From positions 20,649 to 84,648 of the forward strand of contig LVWS01000025.1 of assembly GCA_002083365.1 (NCBI GenBank): a stretch of 64,000 bases of DNA, in the 5' to 3' direction. The stretch comes from Nitrospira sp. SG-bin1. GTDB taxonomy: Bacteria; Nitrospirota; Nitrospiria; Nitrospirales; Nitrospiraceae. The translations under genes were made by a program, and so were the position numbers. Below are positions 17,122 to 26,092 of this stretch, piece after piece. Under the pieces are notes generated by a model. It was not told where the DNA came from and did no database searches. It saw nothing but the letters and a program-made list of their open reading frames with translations. Position 1 is the stretch's first letter. Every line of letters begins with the position of its first letter.

Positions 17122-18684
17122 CTAGAGTATGCCGGCCAACCGATTTAGGCCCAGTGTGGTCTGGGCGAACAACAGTTGGAATGCCTGATAGTCTTGGGCC
17201 AGCACCGGCTGGCTGTTTGTTGCTCGATCGCTGTAGATGAGTCCAATGGGCTTCGCACCCACCCGCAACGGGGCGACGATCGCCGAAACTGGTTTCCAAA
17301 CCTCGACAAAGTCCTGCTTCAGCGTCCCTGCCATCTGGTCTGAAAAGCTGGGCACCAGGAGCGGGTCGACTCGCTTGAGAACCGAGAGAAAAAACTGGTG
17401 CTCCCGGCTGAGCGACCCTGAAAGGGAGCGGAGGTAGGGGGCCGGCGGAGTCACGCCCAGCACCAGTCTCCCCACGAGCAGGTCGCTGTCGTTTTGGTTC
17501 AAGAGCGCCAGGCCGACACGGTCGAATCCGGCATCGCGATGCAGGGATTGCACAAATGTTCCGAGGAGGCCGTTGAGATCCTTCGCGGCATGCAGCGAGT
17601 CTTGAAAGGCTTGGAGTGTTTCCAACGGTTTGGTTCGAATGGGGGCAGTCGGTTCCTTCTGCGGCGTGACCACGGTCTGTCCTTTGTCCACCGTGGGTTT
17701 GATGGGGGGAATCGATCCGGCGGGGCCTTGCTCGTGGGATGATGGCATGATTTCATCGGAGGAGCCGAGCGACAACCCCATTGAGCGAATGAGTTGGCGT
17801 CCGCGATCCATGGCTAGAATCATGAGGTCCGCAAACGAGCCTGAAGAGAGGCCGCTTCCAAGTTGGAGCGTTCGCTTGGCTTCATCGACGGCAGGCCCTG
17901 GGGCAGAGTACGTGAGGACTTCAACCAATCGGATAGAACCAACCACGATGCCGCGATAGGTTTGGAACCCGCTTTGCCAACGCTCCCGCGGCAGTTCCTC
18001 CGGGTGGCGGAAGAGCTCAATCAGATCGTCCGGCAGCTTCCACATCTGCGCCAGGGCCTGAGCCAAGGTCAGCCGAGGCACGCCGATGAGAGATGCCTCT
18101 TGCACCGAACATTCCGGCGGACGCGTGGTTTTCTTGGCAATGGCCTGGAGAGCCAGAAAAAGGTCCGGATCCTGATAAGCAACGGCCAAGTCTCCGATCG
18201 AGTACAGGAGGGCACCGGTGAACAACTGTCCCGGTTGTGGGTATCCAATGGCTATTCCTAGTTCGCTGGCATAGGTTGCGGACAAGAGGGATTTGGCGAT
18301 CAAGGTGCGGAATTCCTGTTGGCGAATCGGCCAATGTTGCAGCTGTTCGACAAGATGTGCCGCCGCCACGAGGGACCGCACGGTGTCGAGCCCGAGCCAG
18401 CTGACGGCATGGGGGACCGACACAATCGTTTGCTGCGGGCTGTAAGCGATGCTGTTCGCCACTTGCAGAACCTTGCACGTCAACCCATGGTCTCGGCTGA
18501 TTACCCGGGCGAGCGTCTCGGCATTGGACTGGGGGCCCATGTGATTCAGGATTTGCTGACAAGTCGACTGTAAGATGGGAAGACAGCGGCTGGATTCGTC
18601 GAAGAGGAGCTTAAGTTTTTGATGGAGGCGAGGACGGATTGAGTCGATGAGGGCCGATTCCGAGGCCGTGCTTGACGAAGGCAT
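17122..18684 (-). CDS. HDOD plus GAF domain signalling protein
   Basis: A 520-residue cytoplasmic protein. Residues 20-225 are an HDOD domain (VISRDHGLTCKVLQVANSIA, VPHAVSWLGLDTVRSLVAAA, LLYSIGDLAVAYQ). A Pro-rich linker (about 300-340) leads to a GAF-like domain (about 345-515: ALLNQNDSDLLVGRLVLGV, AIVAPLRVGAKPIGLIYSDR, FQLLFAQTTLGLNRLA). It may sense a small ligand through GAF and pass this on through HDOD. It lies downstream of the lipoprotein operon on the same strand, with a 218-base gap (18685-18902) in which no promoter or terminator was recognised. Confidence 0.88.
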   Translation of the reverse strand: MPSSSTASESALIDSIRPRLHQKLKLLFDESSRCLPILQSTCQQILNHMGPQSNAETLARVISRDHGLTCKVLQVANSIAYSPQQTIVSVPHAVSWLGLDTVRSLVAAAHLVEQLQHWPIRQQEFRTLIAKSLLSATYASELGIAIGYPQPGQLFTGALLYSIGDLAVAYQDPDLFLALQAIAKKTTRPPECSVQEASLIGVPRLTLAQALAQMWKLPDDLIELFRHPEELPRERWQSGFQTYRGIVVGSIRLVEVLTYSAPGPAVDEAKRTLQLGSGLSSGSFADLMILAMDRGRQLIRSMGLSLGSSDEIMPSSHEQGPAGSIPPIKPTVDKGQTVVTPQKEPTAPIRTKPLETLQAFQDSLHAAKDLNGLLGTFVQSLHRDAGFDRVGLALLNQNDSDLLVGRLVLGVTPPAPYLRSLSGSLSREHQFFLSVLKRVDPLLVPSFSDQMAGTLKQDFVEVWKPVSAIVAPLRVGAKPIGLIYSDRATNSQPVLAQDYQAFQLLFAQTTLGLNRLAGIL

Positions 18685-18902
18685 AGAGAGGTTCCAGGTT
18701 GGGATCAGAAGCTCTATCGGTCAGAATCCGACCAAGCTTAAGGGTTCCAACTTGTAAAGGACGGCCGCGCCATCGTGTGCGGAGTGAGAAGAATGGGAAC
18801 CGTCGCTTGGCTGGGAAATCACAACCAAGTGTCGTCACAGGCACCGGCGAGATCAACCAGGATAGTCTCTGACCATTGTGTCCCCGATTGAATCCGCATC
18901 GG

Positions 18903-19493
18903 CTATTCAACAGAGTGGCCTTCCAGGAAGACCGCTTGCTCCAGAGTGCGGAAGAATTGTTGGTAGGGAACAGGGTCTTCGACGGCACGAAGGTAAAACT
19001 GAGCACTGGCCCGCACGACAAGTTGCGCCTCATTGCGCTTGCGGACCGAGACGGTTATGCGTAACAGGTCACTGCGATGAAAAAAAGGCCCCCAGGAGCG
19101 ATAATTCCTGGTCAGAAAGAGCAGCGTGTCCGGACGGTAGAGAAAATAGGCAGGATCGACGAACATTGGTTGCTCAAGATCGAGGTATTTCTTTGCGGAC
19201 ACGATTCCCAGCACCTCATCGAGGACTTCTATCTTGCAGTTCAAATCCTGTAAGGTCATGACAATTGCTTGGAGCATCTTTTGTCGGTCCTGTGTGTCGA
19301 ACACCCGCGTCTGTGCAGCCCGGACCTTGAGCTGACTGTCTTCGGACAACCAGATCTGCGTCCGCGCGTCGGATTGATTGTCATGCCTCATTTCGTAAGG
19401 CGAGCAGGCGGTGAAAAGCATCGCGCCGGCGAGCACCGTGGGAAGAAGCCATCGTCGACGCGCGTGTGGCCCCAGGCCTTTGATGGCGATCAT
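18903..19493 (-). CDS. lipoprotein, third of a related set
   Basis: A 196-residue exported protein. The N-terminus has Arg residues, a hydrophobic stretch and a lipobox ending in Cys (AGAMLFTAC, near residue 30), so it should be lipid-anchored. The shared domain of this set follows: QTRVFDTQDRQKMLQAIV, LQDLNCKIEVLDEVLGIVSAKK shown in shorter parts, and the C-terminal YQQFFRTLEQAVFLE. An insert of about 40 residues with aromatic residues separates the two halves. The gene overlaps the preceding member by 4 bases (ATGA), so translation is coupled. No function is known. Confidence 0.78.
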   Translation of the reverse strand: MIAIKGLGPHARRRWLLPTVLAGAMLFTACSPYEMRHDNQSDARTQIWLSEDSQLKVRAAQTRVFDTQDRQKMLQAIVMTLQDLNCKIEVLDEVLGIVSAKKYLDLEQPMFVDPAYFLYRPDTLLFLTRNYRSWGPFFHRSDLLRITVSVRKRNEAQLVVRASAQFYLRAVEDPVPYQQFFRTLEQAVFLEGHSVE

Positions 19494-19939
19494 GACGAAG
19501 GCTTTGATTCCTGAGAAAGGAAGAGGGCTCGTTGCAGCGCGGTGAAGAAATTCTGATACACTTTTGGGTCCTCGATCGGCTTGTTGTTGTAGATGGCGTT
19601 GGCGCGAATGCTCATTTTATCCGCCGTCTCTTGCCGCACCGTGACACTGATGGTGAGCACGTCGTAATAGTTCGGCTCGGCGAATCGCGCGGCGGTGACA
19701 AGGCCGAGTCCTTCATTCGCCCGTTCGATGATGAAGCCCAGGTCCTGCAGGGACGTAATGACGCCGCGGATGGCGGCATTGCGGTCCGTGAGGTCGAAGG
19801 TCCGCGTTTGGAGGCTTCGGATCTTCATCTGTGCCTCGGTCGGCGCGAGGAGGTCCGGTGGGGCTTGTGGGACGACGCATCCATGCCATGAGAGACCGGC
19901 GATCACCAGAATCCCGGCCCATCTCAGTTTGCGCTGCAT
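19490..19939 (-). CDS. lipoprotein, second of a related set
   Basis: A 149-residue lipoprotein; the start at 19939 was chosen because it gives a clean signal peptide and lipobox (VIAGLSWHGC, Cys near residue 21). The mature part contains the shared domain in its most compact form: SLQTRTFDLTDRNAAIRGV, LQDLGFIIERANEGLGLVTA, TISVTVRQE and YQNFFTALQRALFLS. It is likely the basic version of the fold, with the neighbours carrying inserts. It overlaps the next gene (18903-19493) by 4 bases and follows the first member by 22 bases. Function unknown; probably an envelope protein. Confidence 0.78.
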   Translation of the reverse strand: MQRKLRWAGILVIAGLSWHGCVVPQAPPDLLAPTEAQMKIRSLQTRTFDLTDRNAAIRGVITSLQDLGFIIERANEGLGLVTAARFAEPNYYDVLTISVTVRQETADKMSIRANAIYNNKPIEDPKVYQNFFTALQRALFLSQESKPSS

Positions 19940-19961
19940 CGTAGGCCCTTTCCTGCTAGAG

Positions 19962-20552
19962 TCAGATTCGATGGGCTTCAAGAAACACCGCCTTGGACAG
20001 CTTGGCAAAAAACTGCTGATAGATGTCCGGATCACGGACCATCTCCATATATTGCTCACCGGGGGGGATGTATTGATTGTCCACTTGGCCGTCCCCTTTC
20101 CACACGACCCGATAGAACATGATGCGGACTTCTTGGCGGGTGGCTTCGGGATTGAGCGGACGGGCCACAAGGGCTGCGGCGATCTTCTGATGGAGGTCCA
20201 CCGGTTGCAAGAGCTTTCCTAAGGAAAGAATCAATACTAAGGTTTTTGTCACGTATTGGCCGTACTCCCGCGCGCTACGCTCTTTGGTGGCGCGCAGGAA
20301 GCCGACGTCCCGTTGGCTTTCTTCGACCTGAAAGCCAAGGTCCTGCAGTACCGCCGCCGAGGCTGAGAGGAGTTCTTGCTCGTTCGGCGTTTCGAACATC
20401 CGGGTTTGCATGGCTCGGTTTTTCGGAATGTCCGGTGTCAGTGCCAAGAGATCGGCCGGCTCTGTATGGGGAATGCAGCCGAGCAGACTCATGAGGATGA
20501 GAACCAAGATGCCATACCCGTTGATCACTCTCCAGATACGGATGCCTTTCAT
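19962..20552 (-). CDS. lipoprotein, first of a related set
   Basis: A 196-residue lipoprotein starting at 20552, with a signal peptide and lipobox (ILMSLLGC, Cys near residue 26). The shared domain is visible as AMQTRMFETPNEQELLSA, VLQDLGFQVEESQRDVGFL and the C-terminal YQQFFAKLSKAVFLEA. A central insert (about residues 95-150, LVLILSLGKLLQPVDLHQKI) is hydrophobic in part. It begins 7 bases after the BamE-like gene, so the four genes form one operon. The function is unknown. Confidence 0.78.
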   Translation of the reverse strand: MKGIRIWRVINGYGILVLILMSLLGCIPHTEPADLLALTPDIPKNRAMQTRMFETPNEQELLSASAAVLQDLGFQVEESQRDVGFLRATKERSAREYGQYVTKTLVLILSLGKLLQPVDLHQKIAAALVARPLNPEATRQEVRIMFYRVVWKGDGQVDNQYIPPGEQYMEMVRDPDIYQQFFAKLSKAVFLEAHRI

Positions 20553-20559
20553 GGGTCGG

Positions 20560-20952
20560 CTAGAACTGAGTGGAATTGTAAGCAAAGTCCCGGACCTTCT
20601 TATCTTCATCGTACTTAATGACGATGGTGAGGGTCCGTTGGCGCTGTGAACTGGAGCTGTCACGGGAGGCGGCGCCAAGGATGATAAGACCGGCAAAGGA
20701 GGAGCTGGCTGTGTCCACACGATCGGTCGAGATCTTGTCATAGATCCAGACCTCGCGCCGTTTTTCGTCCGTGGTCACGATATTGGGACTCCCCAGCAGT
20801 TCGGCCACCTGAGCGGCCGACAGGCCGACCTTGATTTCCCCCTGCACCTTACCGACCGTAAGACGGTCTTCCTTGATTTCAGCCCTGTTGCCGCCGCAGC
20901 CTGCGGCGACGAGAAACAGACACAGACACAGCACGTTCCATGGAGATTTCAT
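20560..20952 (-). CDS. BamE/SmpA-like small lipoprotein
   Basis: A 130-residue lipoprotein starting at 20952. The lipobox is LFLVAAGC (Cys near residue 19). The mature region resembles the SmpA/OmlA fold found in BamE: GEIKVGLSAAQVAELLGSP, then EVWIYDKIS, and a C-terminal strand pair (TLTIVIKYDEDKKVRDFAY). BamE works in outer-membrane protein assembly, but many short proteins with this fold are uncharacterised. It is the first gene of the four-lipoprotein operon; a likely promoter lies at 21004-21032. Confidence 0.75.
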   Translation of the reverse strand: MKSPWNVLCLCLFLVAAGCGGNRAEIKEDRLTVGKVQGEIKVGLSAAQVAELLGSPNIVTTDEKRREVWIYDKISTDRVDTASSSFAGLIILGAASRDSSSSQRQRTLTIVIKYDEDKKVRDFAYNSTQF

Positions 20953-21368
20953 CGCGGGGAGTCCTTTCTCTTCTCTGTGGGTTACCGGCATCGTCTTGAG
21001 ATTAGGCTACTGCTCCTGAGAGAGGGTGTCAACGGGCGAGGTCTGAAAAACACGTAATAGAGAGCAATCCATAATGCCCTTTGCCCTAAGGTAGCTTATC
21101 GCATGGTTCGTCGGAAAAGCCAAACTCTATGGCGAAAGTCTCGGGAGGATGTGCGGTGAATGTCGTATGGGGTCGTAGGGGAGCATAAGGAGTGCCGCAG
21201 TATCGATCTTTCTACATCTGACAAGAGAAGCGGGTATGGCTATGGCCGAGAGCGCACCGGATGGCGATTCGTTGTTCAAGCGAAGGAGATGGGCCCAATC
21301 GATTTTGCTTTCGCCCGCAACGACGCCAAGACTGCTGGCTCCTGATCCCTCGCTCCTTGTGAAATCGT
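20953..21368. other. gene-free stretch between lipoprotein operon and DUF72 gene
   Basis: Apart from the promoter at 21004-21032, these 416 bases hold nothing convincing. Short frames on both strands lack ribosome sites and recognisable motifs. Since both neighbours are on the minus strand, the DUF72 mRNA should end in here, but no strong terminator was found. Confidence 0.5.
21004..21032 (-). promoter_or_regulatory. promoter of the lipoprotein operon
   Basis: On the minus strand a perfect TTGACA (21027-21032) is followed after 17 bases by TAGCCT (21004-21009). The -35 box is perfect and the -10 box weak. The mRNA would start about 45 bases before the BamE-like gene. Confidence 0.42.
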
Positions 21369-22088
21369 TTAGGAATTCAGGATCCTCCTCAGTTCGTCTG
21401 CCCAGAGCCAAGGCGAGCCCTCGTCGTCATGCTTGCAGTACACAAAGCTGTCTTGCCCTTGTTGAGACGCGTTCTGAAATCGTTCAGCCCATCGTCGGAG
21501 TTCCACCTGGTCGTACACGCTTTTGCGAAGCCGGATATAGCGGAATCGCGCCGTGTCTCGGTGCTCAGCCCTATGCTCATCCGTCTCCACATCGGCCCAG
21601 GCGACTGCATATTGGCGCAAGATCCGTTCAATCTCATCCGTGTGCCAACTTTCATGCCGGAATTCCATCGCCCATCGATGGGTCGTGGGCAAGGATCCAA
21701 GGAACGACTCCAGCCTTTCATCATCGCGTTTCAAATTGGGAGGCAGTTGAATCAAGATCGGGCCGAGTTTACCTGCTTTGTGAAGCGGTTCCAGCCGTTC
21801 CAGCATGGCCGTCAACATGGGAAGCCCTTCCGGTCTGAGGCGGCGGACATGGGTGATTTCTCGGTGGGCCTTGGGTGCATAGAGGAAATGGGAAGGAGTA
21901 TCGGTCAGCCAAGCCTGCACCATGTTCGCGCTCGGAAGTCGGTACCAAATCCCATCAAGTTCTACGGTTGAATACCTTGTAGCGTAGTAACGAAGGAACT
22001 CGGGCGGTTTGATGTCTGAAGGATAGAAACGACCGGGCCCACGCCATGCTTTGTATGAATAGCCTGAGAGGCCGATGTGGCAAGCCAT
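21369..22088 (-). CDS. DUF72 (YecE-like) family protein
   Basis: A 239-residue protein with a TIM-barrel-like DUF72 fold. The family opening is clear: CHIGLSGYSYKAWRGPGRFYP, shown here as IGLSGYSYKAW, then RYYATRYSTVELDGIWYRLPS, FLYAPKAHREITH, and LIQLPPNLKRD. Later EFRHESW and YIRLRKSVYD fit the family. The biochemical role is not known; some members are near nucleases or sugar enzymes. I chose the start at 22088 because the family begins directly with this motif; an upstream in-frame start at 22154 would add 22 residues without family support. Confidence 0.88.
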   Translation of the reverse strand: MACHIGLSGYSYKAWRGPGRFYPSDIKPPEFLRYYATRYSTVELDGIWYRLPSANMVQAWLTDTPSHFLYAPKAHREITHVRRLRPEGLPMLTAMLERLEPLHKAGKLGPILIQLPPNLKRDDERLESFLGSLPTTHRWAMEFRHESWHTDEIERILRQYAVAWADVETDEHRAEHRDTARFRYIRLRKSVYDQVELRRWAERFQNASQQGQDSFVYCKHDDEGSPWLWADELRRILNS

Positions 22089-22223
22089 ATGGTAGATCCT
22101 TAAACGATCAGGTTTTCGCTCACGCGCGCTGATCTCCAGGCAAGGGCGGTTCAACGACTGGAAGAATCCGCCCCTTAGCGGACCTCTCCCGATGGTTCAG
22201 AAAGGGAGTGGCAGGTACGATTC

Positions 22224-22252
22224 ACGCTATATCGCACTTGTCTTGGTGTCAA
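22224..22252 (-). promoter_or_regulatory. possible promoter of the DUF72 gene
   Basis: A perfect minus-strand TTGACA (22247-22252) lies 17 bases before TAGCGT (22224-22229), or 15 bases before the better-matching but badly spaced TATAGC (22226-22231). It would give a leader of about 130 bases. Confidence 0.35.
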
Positions 22253-22393
22253 TGTTTGTCAGAGGACACTTCTGCATCATCCGCATGCTCTGCCGGTCAG
22301 CACGTATCGGCTATGCCCCCAGGGCGAACCCTAGGTGTAGCCGAGGCGGAATGCAATTATGTTGATGGTACATCGAGATGAAAGAGAGAACTC

Positions 22394-22783
22394 ATGCCCA
22401 ACACCAACGCATCGTTTACGCCACGCAAACGGAGCGATGATCTCAAGGAACAGATGACTAAGCTTGAATCATTACAGCATGACACTGCCATCAGTCCGAC
22501 ATTGGAGGCATTCGACCTTGAGACGGAGGAAATATTGATTCGGCACTATGGCGCAGATCATCGCTATGTGGAAACTTACAAATACGCGACGCCGGGGGAA
22601 GCGGAAGCGCTGGTCAATTTGCCTGAGTCGGCACAAGAACCGATCGCCAAGGATCGGTTCAAGATGGGCATCCAGCAGCGCCGGCAAGCTCTATTGGCGA
22701 TGTTGACCGAGATGCAGGAAAGCGAGGCCCAAGAAGCCGTGGCCCTCACCGGCGAAGATCGCGAAGACCCACCGAGCATCTAA
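22394..22783 (+). CDS. hypothetical protein
   Basis: A 129-residue soluble, acidic protein without signal peptide or membrane segment. The sequence is mostly helix-forming, with long polar stretches (KRSDDLKEQMTKLESLQ near the start and QRRQALLAMLTEMQESEAQ near the end) that could make a coiled coil. No family is recognised. A purine-rich ribosome site (GAAAGAGAGAA) precedes the ATG. It stands alone; both neighbours run on the other strand. Confidence 0.65.
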   Translation: MPNTNASFTPRKRSDDLKEQMTKLESLQHDTAISPTLEAFDLETEEILIRHYGADHRYVETYKYATPGEAEALVNLPESAQEPIAKDRFKMGIQQRRQALLAMLTEMQESEAQEAVALTGEDREDPPSI

Positions 22784-22892
22784 GAACGTACGTGCCGCTG
22801 TTTGAGATTCTCAGCTCCACTAGCCGCCAAGATATCCACTGCGCGGATGATCCCCGTTCCACGCAGCGCGAGCAGTGATTCAGAGAGAGCGT

Positions 22893-23369
22893 TTATTCGT
22901 TGAGGTGGCGTATCCGGATGGCGATTGCCTGTAGCGAGGATTTCTCAATGGGAAACGGAGACGTCATTTTATCAATGTATGTACCAGGAGCCTGGATACG
23001 GACTTCGACCCGGACACGATCGCCATCGTGAACCTCTGGCTGTTCCTTCCCGATTGCCGAGCCGCAGTTCAGGCGATGTCCCAACACCCCGATACGCATG
23101 GTTCCCGTGGCATCGTCAAGATTGAAGACGTGGGCTCCAAAACAGGGATCGCCGGGCTGGTAGGGTTCGTGTGGCTTGAGTACCTCGACACCTCGTACGG
23201 TCCCTTCCAATTGGACCGATTGCAGGTGGAAAGCTTTGGGATTATCGAGGATCTTTCCAATAGGCATGACCTCGGGACTGGAGACAATTCCAACGAGGGA
23301 GCCGGCCAGGACGCTAGCAACCAACCCTAACCAGCACACCATGATGACCGTCAGTTGGAAGAGTTTCAT
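22893..23369 (-). CDS. exported protein with OB-fold-like domain
   Basis: A 158-residue protein. The start at 23369 gives a good signal peptide (FQLTVIMVCWLGLVASVLAG). The mature part (about residues 35-158) looks like an exported OB-fold: SVQLEGTVRGVEVL, FNLDDATGTMRIGVLG, and DGDRVRVEVRIQAPGTY. Two cysteines (DPCFG and LNCGS) may form a disulphide. Such domains bind oligosaccharides, peptides or nucleic acids, or serve in cofactor handling; the role here is unknown. A promoter is visible at 23394-23422. Confidence 0.75.
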   Translation of the reverse strand: MKLFQLTVIMVCWLGLVASVLAGSLVGIVSSPEVMPIGKILDNPKAFHLQSVQLEGTVRGVEVLKPHEPYQPGDPCFGAHVFNLDDATGTMRIGVLGHRLNCGSAIGKEQPEVHDGDRVRVEVRIQAPGTYIDKMTSPFPIEKSSLQAIAIRIRHLNE

Positions 23370-23393
23370 CTTCTGATCAGCCCCTTTGTTGCA

Positions 23394-23422
23394 AGTATAG
23401 CGGCCAGGTAGCAGGTTGTTAG
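23394..23422 (-). promoter_or_regulatory. sigma-70-type promoter of the OB-fold gene
   Basis: On the minus strand CTAACA (23417-23422) and TATACT (23394-23399) are 17 bases apart, about 25 bases before the start codon at 23369. Confidence 0.5.
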
Positions 23423-23748
23423 AAAGGCAAGAGGCCGGTGTTGCTCTGCTATGGAGTGCTCGAAGGAAACGAAAGTCTACGCTTAGGGTTACGGGTGATC
23501 GAGTAAGGTCATGGTTATCCGGTTTAGTCGGAAATGATGCCGCCGATGCCCATGGCCGTCTGAATGTAGACTGGTTCATTGGAAGTGTAGACGAAGACTC
23601 TGAGTGAGTGAACGTGGAGCGCCTTAAGGAAGGACGGCGCGAGATCAGCCTATTGGGGCATTGGTGAAGACACAGTGCAGGAAGCACTAATCTGATGAGT
23701 GCAAGAAAGCCTTCCTCTAACCTGTAGTCAAGGCGGGTCGCTTCGAGT
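23423..23748. other. gene-free stretch after the split glnE gene
   Basis: These 326 bases lie between the promoter of the OB-fold gene and the stop of the adenylyltransferase half. A weak hairpin (GCACT/AGTGC near 23675-23695) is the only structure noticed. Short frames here lack coding signs. Confidence 0.45.
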
Positions 23749-26028
23749 TTACAGATGTCCGAATGTCCGCTCGAAGAACTCTCTGGTGAGTTTCATGTGC
23801 TGCGTGATATCCGTCTGAAGATGCCGTGCCCCTGCTTGCCAGTCATCCGTGGTATAGCCCACGCGGCGGGCGAGGAAGATGAATTCGTCGGAATCGACCG
23901 GCGGGAGGACACGATCTTTGGCGTTGCCGCGAACCATGCGGAGCCCGTCGATGAGCATCCGGATGAAGAAATAGGCTTTGCGCAGCGTCTCGCCGTCTTG
24001 CCTCGTCACAATGTCGCAATCAACAAGGCCGGCCAGCGCCTGCATGGTGTTGGAGGTGCGCAAGACGGGGAGGCGATGGCCATGCATGATTTGGAGGTAC
24101 TGGACCGCATATTCGATATCGACAATCCCTCCGGCGCTATGTTTGAGATTGATCGTGCCTCGCTCCACAAGTTGTTTCAACTGTTGCCGGCGTAAGTCGA
24201 GGGCGACACGAAGATCCCAAGGCTTGCCGCTGTAGACATAACCATCCCGATGGGCTTCGACCCGCTTACCCAAGGATGCGTCACCCGCCACGTGTCGCAA
24301 TTTGATCAGCGACTGACGCTCGAACGGAGCGGCAAGGCCTTCATCGCGATAGTAATTTTTGATTTCGTCGAACGGATTCGTCAGCGAGCCTTTCCCCCCG
24401 TGGGGTCGAAGGCGGACGTCCAGATGAAAGATGCCCTCTTGTTTCGCTTCGATCCACTGCAAAAGTTCCGCACCCAGCCGCTCAAAGTATTCGCTGTTCG
24501 CGATCGGTTGCTTGCCACCGGTGTGACCTGCGTCGCCATAGACGAACATCACTTCAATATCTGAAGCGTAGCCGAGCTCCTTGCCGCCGAATTTGCCTAA
24601 GCCGAGAATGGTGAAGGGGCAAGGCTTCTTGTTCGCCAAGCGCGGTGGGCCATGGACTTTGTTCAACTTGGCTTGGCAATCTTTCAAGCTCCGATCGAGG
24701 ATGACTTCCGCCAGTTGGGTCAGGGCGGCGGAGAAATCCGGCAGGGCCGTGTCCGGCTCGACGATATGTTTCATGTCGATGCGGAACAACTCTCGATCCT
24801 TAAAGCTGTTGAGCGCCGCCTTTCGAGCCTCGTCGGTCGAGGCCCGACGTGCCAGGCGATCAAGTTCCTTGCGAAGCGTTGCCCTTGGAGCAATCAGGGG
24901 TGCGTCCCGGTAGTCTTGCAGAAGCGGCAGGAGGTTGCTGTGTTGGCGACGGAGAAAGTCCTCCCAGAGAAAATCGCTGGCGCCAAGCAGCCGGGCGAGC
25001 AGAGGGAAGGTCTTCTTGTCGCTCAGAAAGGCCAGGGCTTCCTGCTGGGCTTTTCCTTTCGTCTGTTGCACCGTTAGATCAAGGAATTGGTCAAAGGCCT
25101 CCAGGGCTTTGGTCGGGTCGGGGGCCCAAGTGAGGGCGTGCGTGAATTGCTTAATCAGCACCGCGGTCAGGCGCAATTGCTGCTGGTCGGTCGCGTCGGT
25201 GAGTTTCTGGCCGTGTCGGTTGCGGACGTAAAAACGATCGTGAATCTTCCCGTTTTCGACATCGAACTGCGCTTTGGAAATATACACGTTGCGCATCGCC
25301 AGGGCATTGGCGAAGGCATATAAGAAGGCCGGAGTATCGTCCGAGCGGATGTCCATGACCGTATCGGTGGGTGATTGGCTGTTGTCGAACGTGATCTGCA
25401 CCGGATGGAGGAGCCCGCTGAAGGACCCACGGCGCTTGCCGAGCTGCTCGACCAGGCGTCGATTCACCACGAAGCGGGCCTCCTCGAATTGTCCCCTGTC
25501 CAGCAGCGTGATCACCGAGCAAAGCGTATCGGCAAGCTGGTGCTGTTGTTCCGCCCCCAATCCGGCGCCTGGTACCGGGAGGACACGGAACACATCCACG
25601 ATCTTTTTTTTGCTCAAGCCCGGGCTGCTCCTTGCACGGACACGGGGTCCGTACCCGGTCCAACCCGTGCGAGAGGATGATGCAGCGGCTTTTTCGGCAA
25701 AGGTATAAATATCGCCTTCCTCGATGTTCAATCCGAAGGCCGACAGTAGCCCGCAAATCATGGCGAATTCAGAGAAGTAGTCGTACGCCACGATCGTGAC
25801 GACAAACCGCTTGTCCGGCTGTTCGGCAAACGCAATCTCGCACAGGTGTTCCAGCGTCAGCTGAGCCGACATGCGGACGTGTTCGGCGATCGTCGCCGAT
25901 CCGAACCGCTGAAAATACTCCTGATCCATGCGGATGAAGAAATCTTGAAGAACCTCGGGCGCCACGTCAGGACAGAGCGGACGAACCGTCTCGAGGAGCG
26001 GGGTGCGATCAGGAGAGCCTATCGGCAT
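23749..26028 (-). CDS. glnE: ACT-domain-fused glutamine synthetase adenylyltransferase (C-terminal GlnE half)
   Basis: A 759-residue protein. Residues about 75-150 look ACT-like (VVTIVAYDYFSEFAMICGLL) and residues about 208-292 are a clear GlnD-style ACT (SDDTPAFLYAFANALAMRNV, then HDRFYVRNRHGQKL). The rest matches the C-terminal, adenylylating half of GlnE: a helical part, LTQLAEVIL, the nucleotidyltransferase motif GLGKFGGKELGYASDIEV (476-493), and NLKHSAGGIVDIEYAVQYL. The metal motif is Asp490-Ile-Glu492, where GlnE normally has two Asp, an odd but possibly tolerated change. Classic GlnE (about 950 residues) has two such domains in one chain and no ACT. It runs divergently from the partner half at 26093, 64 bases away. 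Substrate should be GlnA Tyr397. Confidence 0.82.
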   Translation of the reverse strand: MPIGSPDRTPLLETVRPLCPDVAPEVLQDFFIRMDQEYFQRFGSATIAEHVRMSAQLTLEHLCEIAFAEQPDKRFVVTIVAYDYFSEFAMICGLLSAFGLNIEEGDIYTFAEKAAASSSRTGWTGYGPRVRARSSPGLSKKKIVDVFRVLPVPGAGLGAEQQHQLADTLCSVITLLDRGQFEEARFVVNRRLVEQLGKRRGSFSGLLHPVQITFDNSQSPTDTVMDIRSDDTPAFLYAFANALAMRNVYISKAQFDVENGKIHDRFYVRNRHGQKLTDATDQQQLRLTAVLIKQFTHALTWAPDPTKALEAFDQFLDLTVQQTKGKAQQEALAFLSDKKTFPLLARLLGASDFLWEDFLRRQHSNLLPLLQDYRDAPLIAPRATLRKELDRLARRASTDEARKAALNSFKDRELFRIDMKHIVEPDTALPDFSAALTQLAEVILDRSLKDCQAKLNKVHGPPRLANKKPCPFTILGLGKFGGKELGYASDIEVMFVYGDAGHTGGKQPIANSEYFERLGAELLQWIEAKQEGIFHLDVRLRPHGGKGSLTNPFDEIKNYYRDEGLAAPFERQSLIKLRHVAGDASLGKRVEAHRDGYVYSGKPWDLRVALDLRRQQLKQLVERGTINLKHSAGGIVDIEYAVQYLQIMHGHRLPVLRTSNTMQALAGLVDCDIVTRQDGETLRKAYFFIRMLIDGLRMVRGNAKDRVLPPVDSDEFIFLARRVGYTTDDWQAGARHLQTDITQHMKLTREFFERTFGHL

Positions 26029-26035
26029 GGACTTC

Positions 26036-26041
26036 AGTATA
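26036..26041 (-). promoter_or_regulatory. -10 box next to the start of the ACT-GlnE gene
   Basis: TATACT on the minus strand ends 7 bases before the ATG at 26028. The expected mRNA start falls at or within 1-2 bases of the ATG, so the mRNA may be leaderless. The -35 region (TACGCA, 17 bases away) is weak. Confidence 0.42.
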
Positions 26042-26055
26042 CCCGAATGCGTTCA

Positions 26056-26084
26056 TTGTGCGTAGAGGAGCCTCTCAGTATAAT
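26056..26084 (+). promoter_or_regulatory. promoter of the second GlnE half, leaderless type
   Basis: TTGTGC (26056-26061) and a perfect TATAAT (26079-26084) are 17 bases apart. The ATG at 26093 is only 8 bases past the -10 box, so transcription should start at or beside the first codon and no ribosome site can be present. Confidence 0.55.
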
Positions 26085-26092
26085 GCCGCGCC

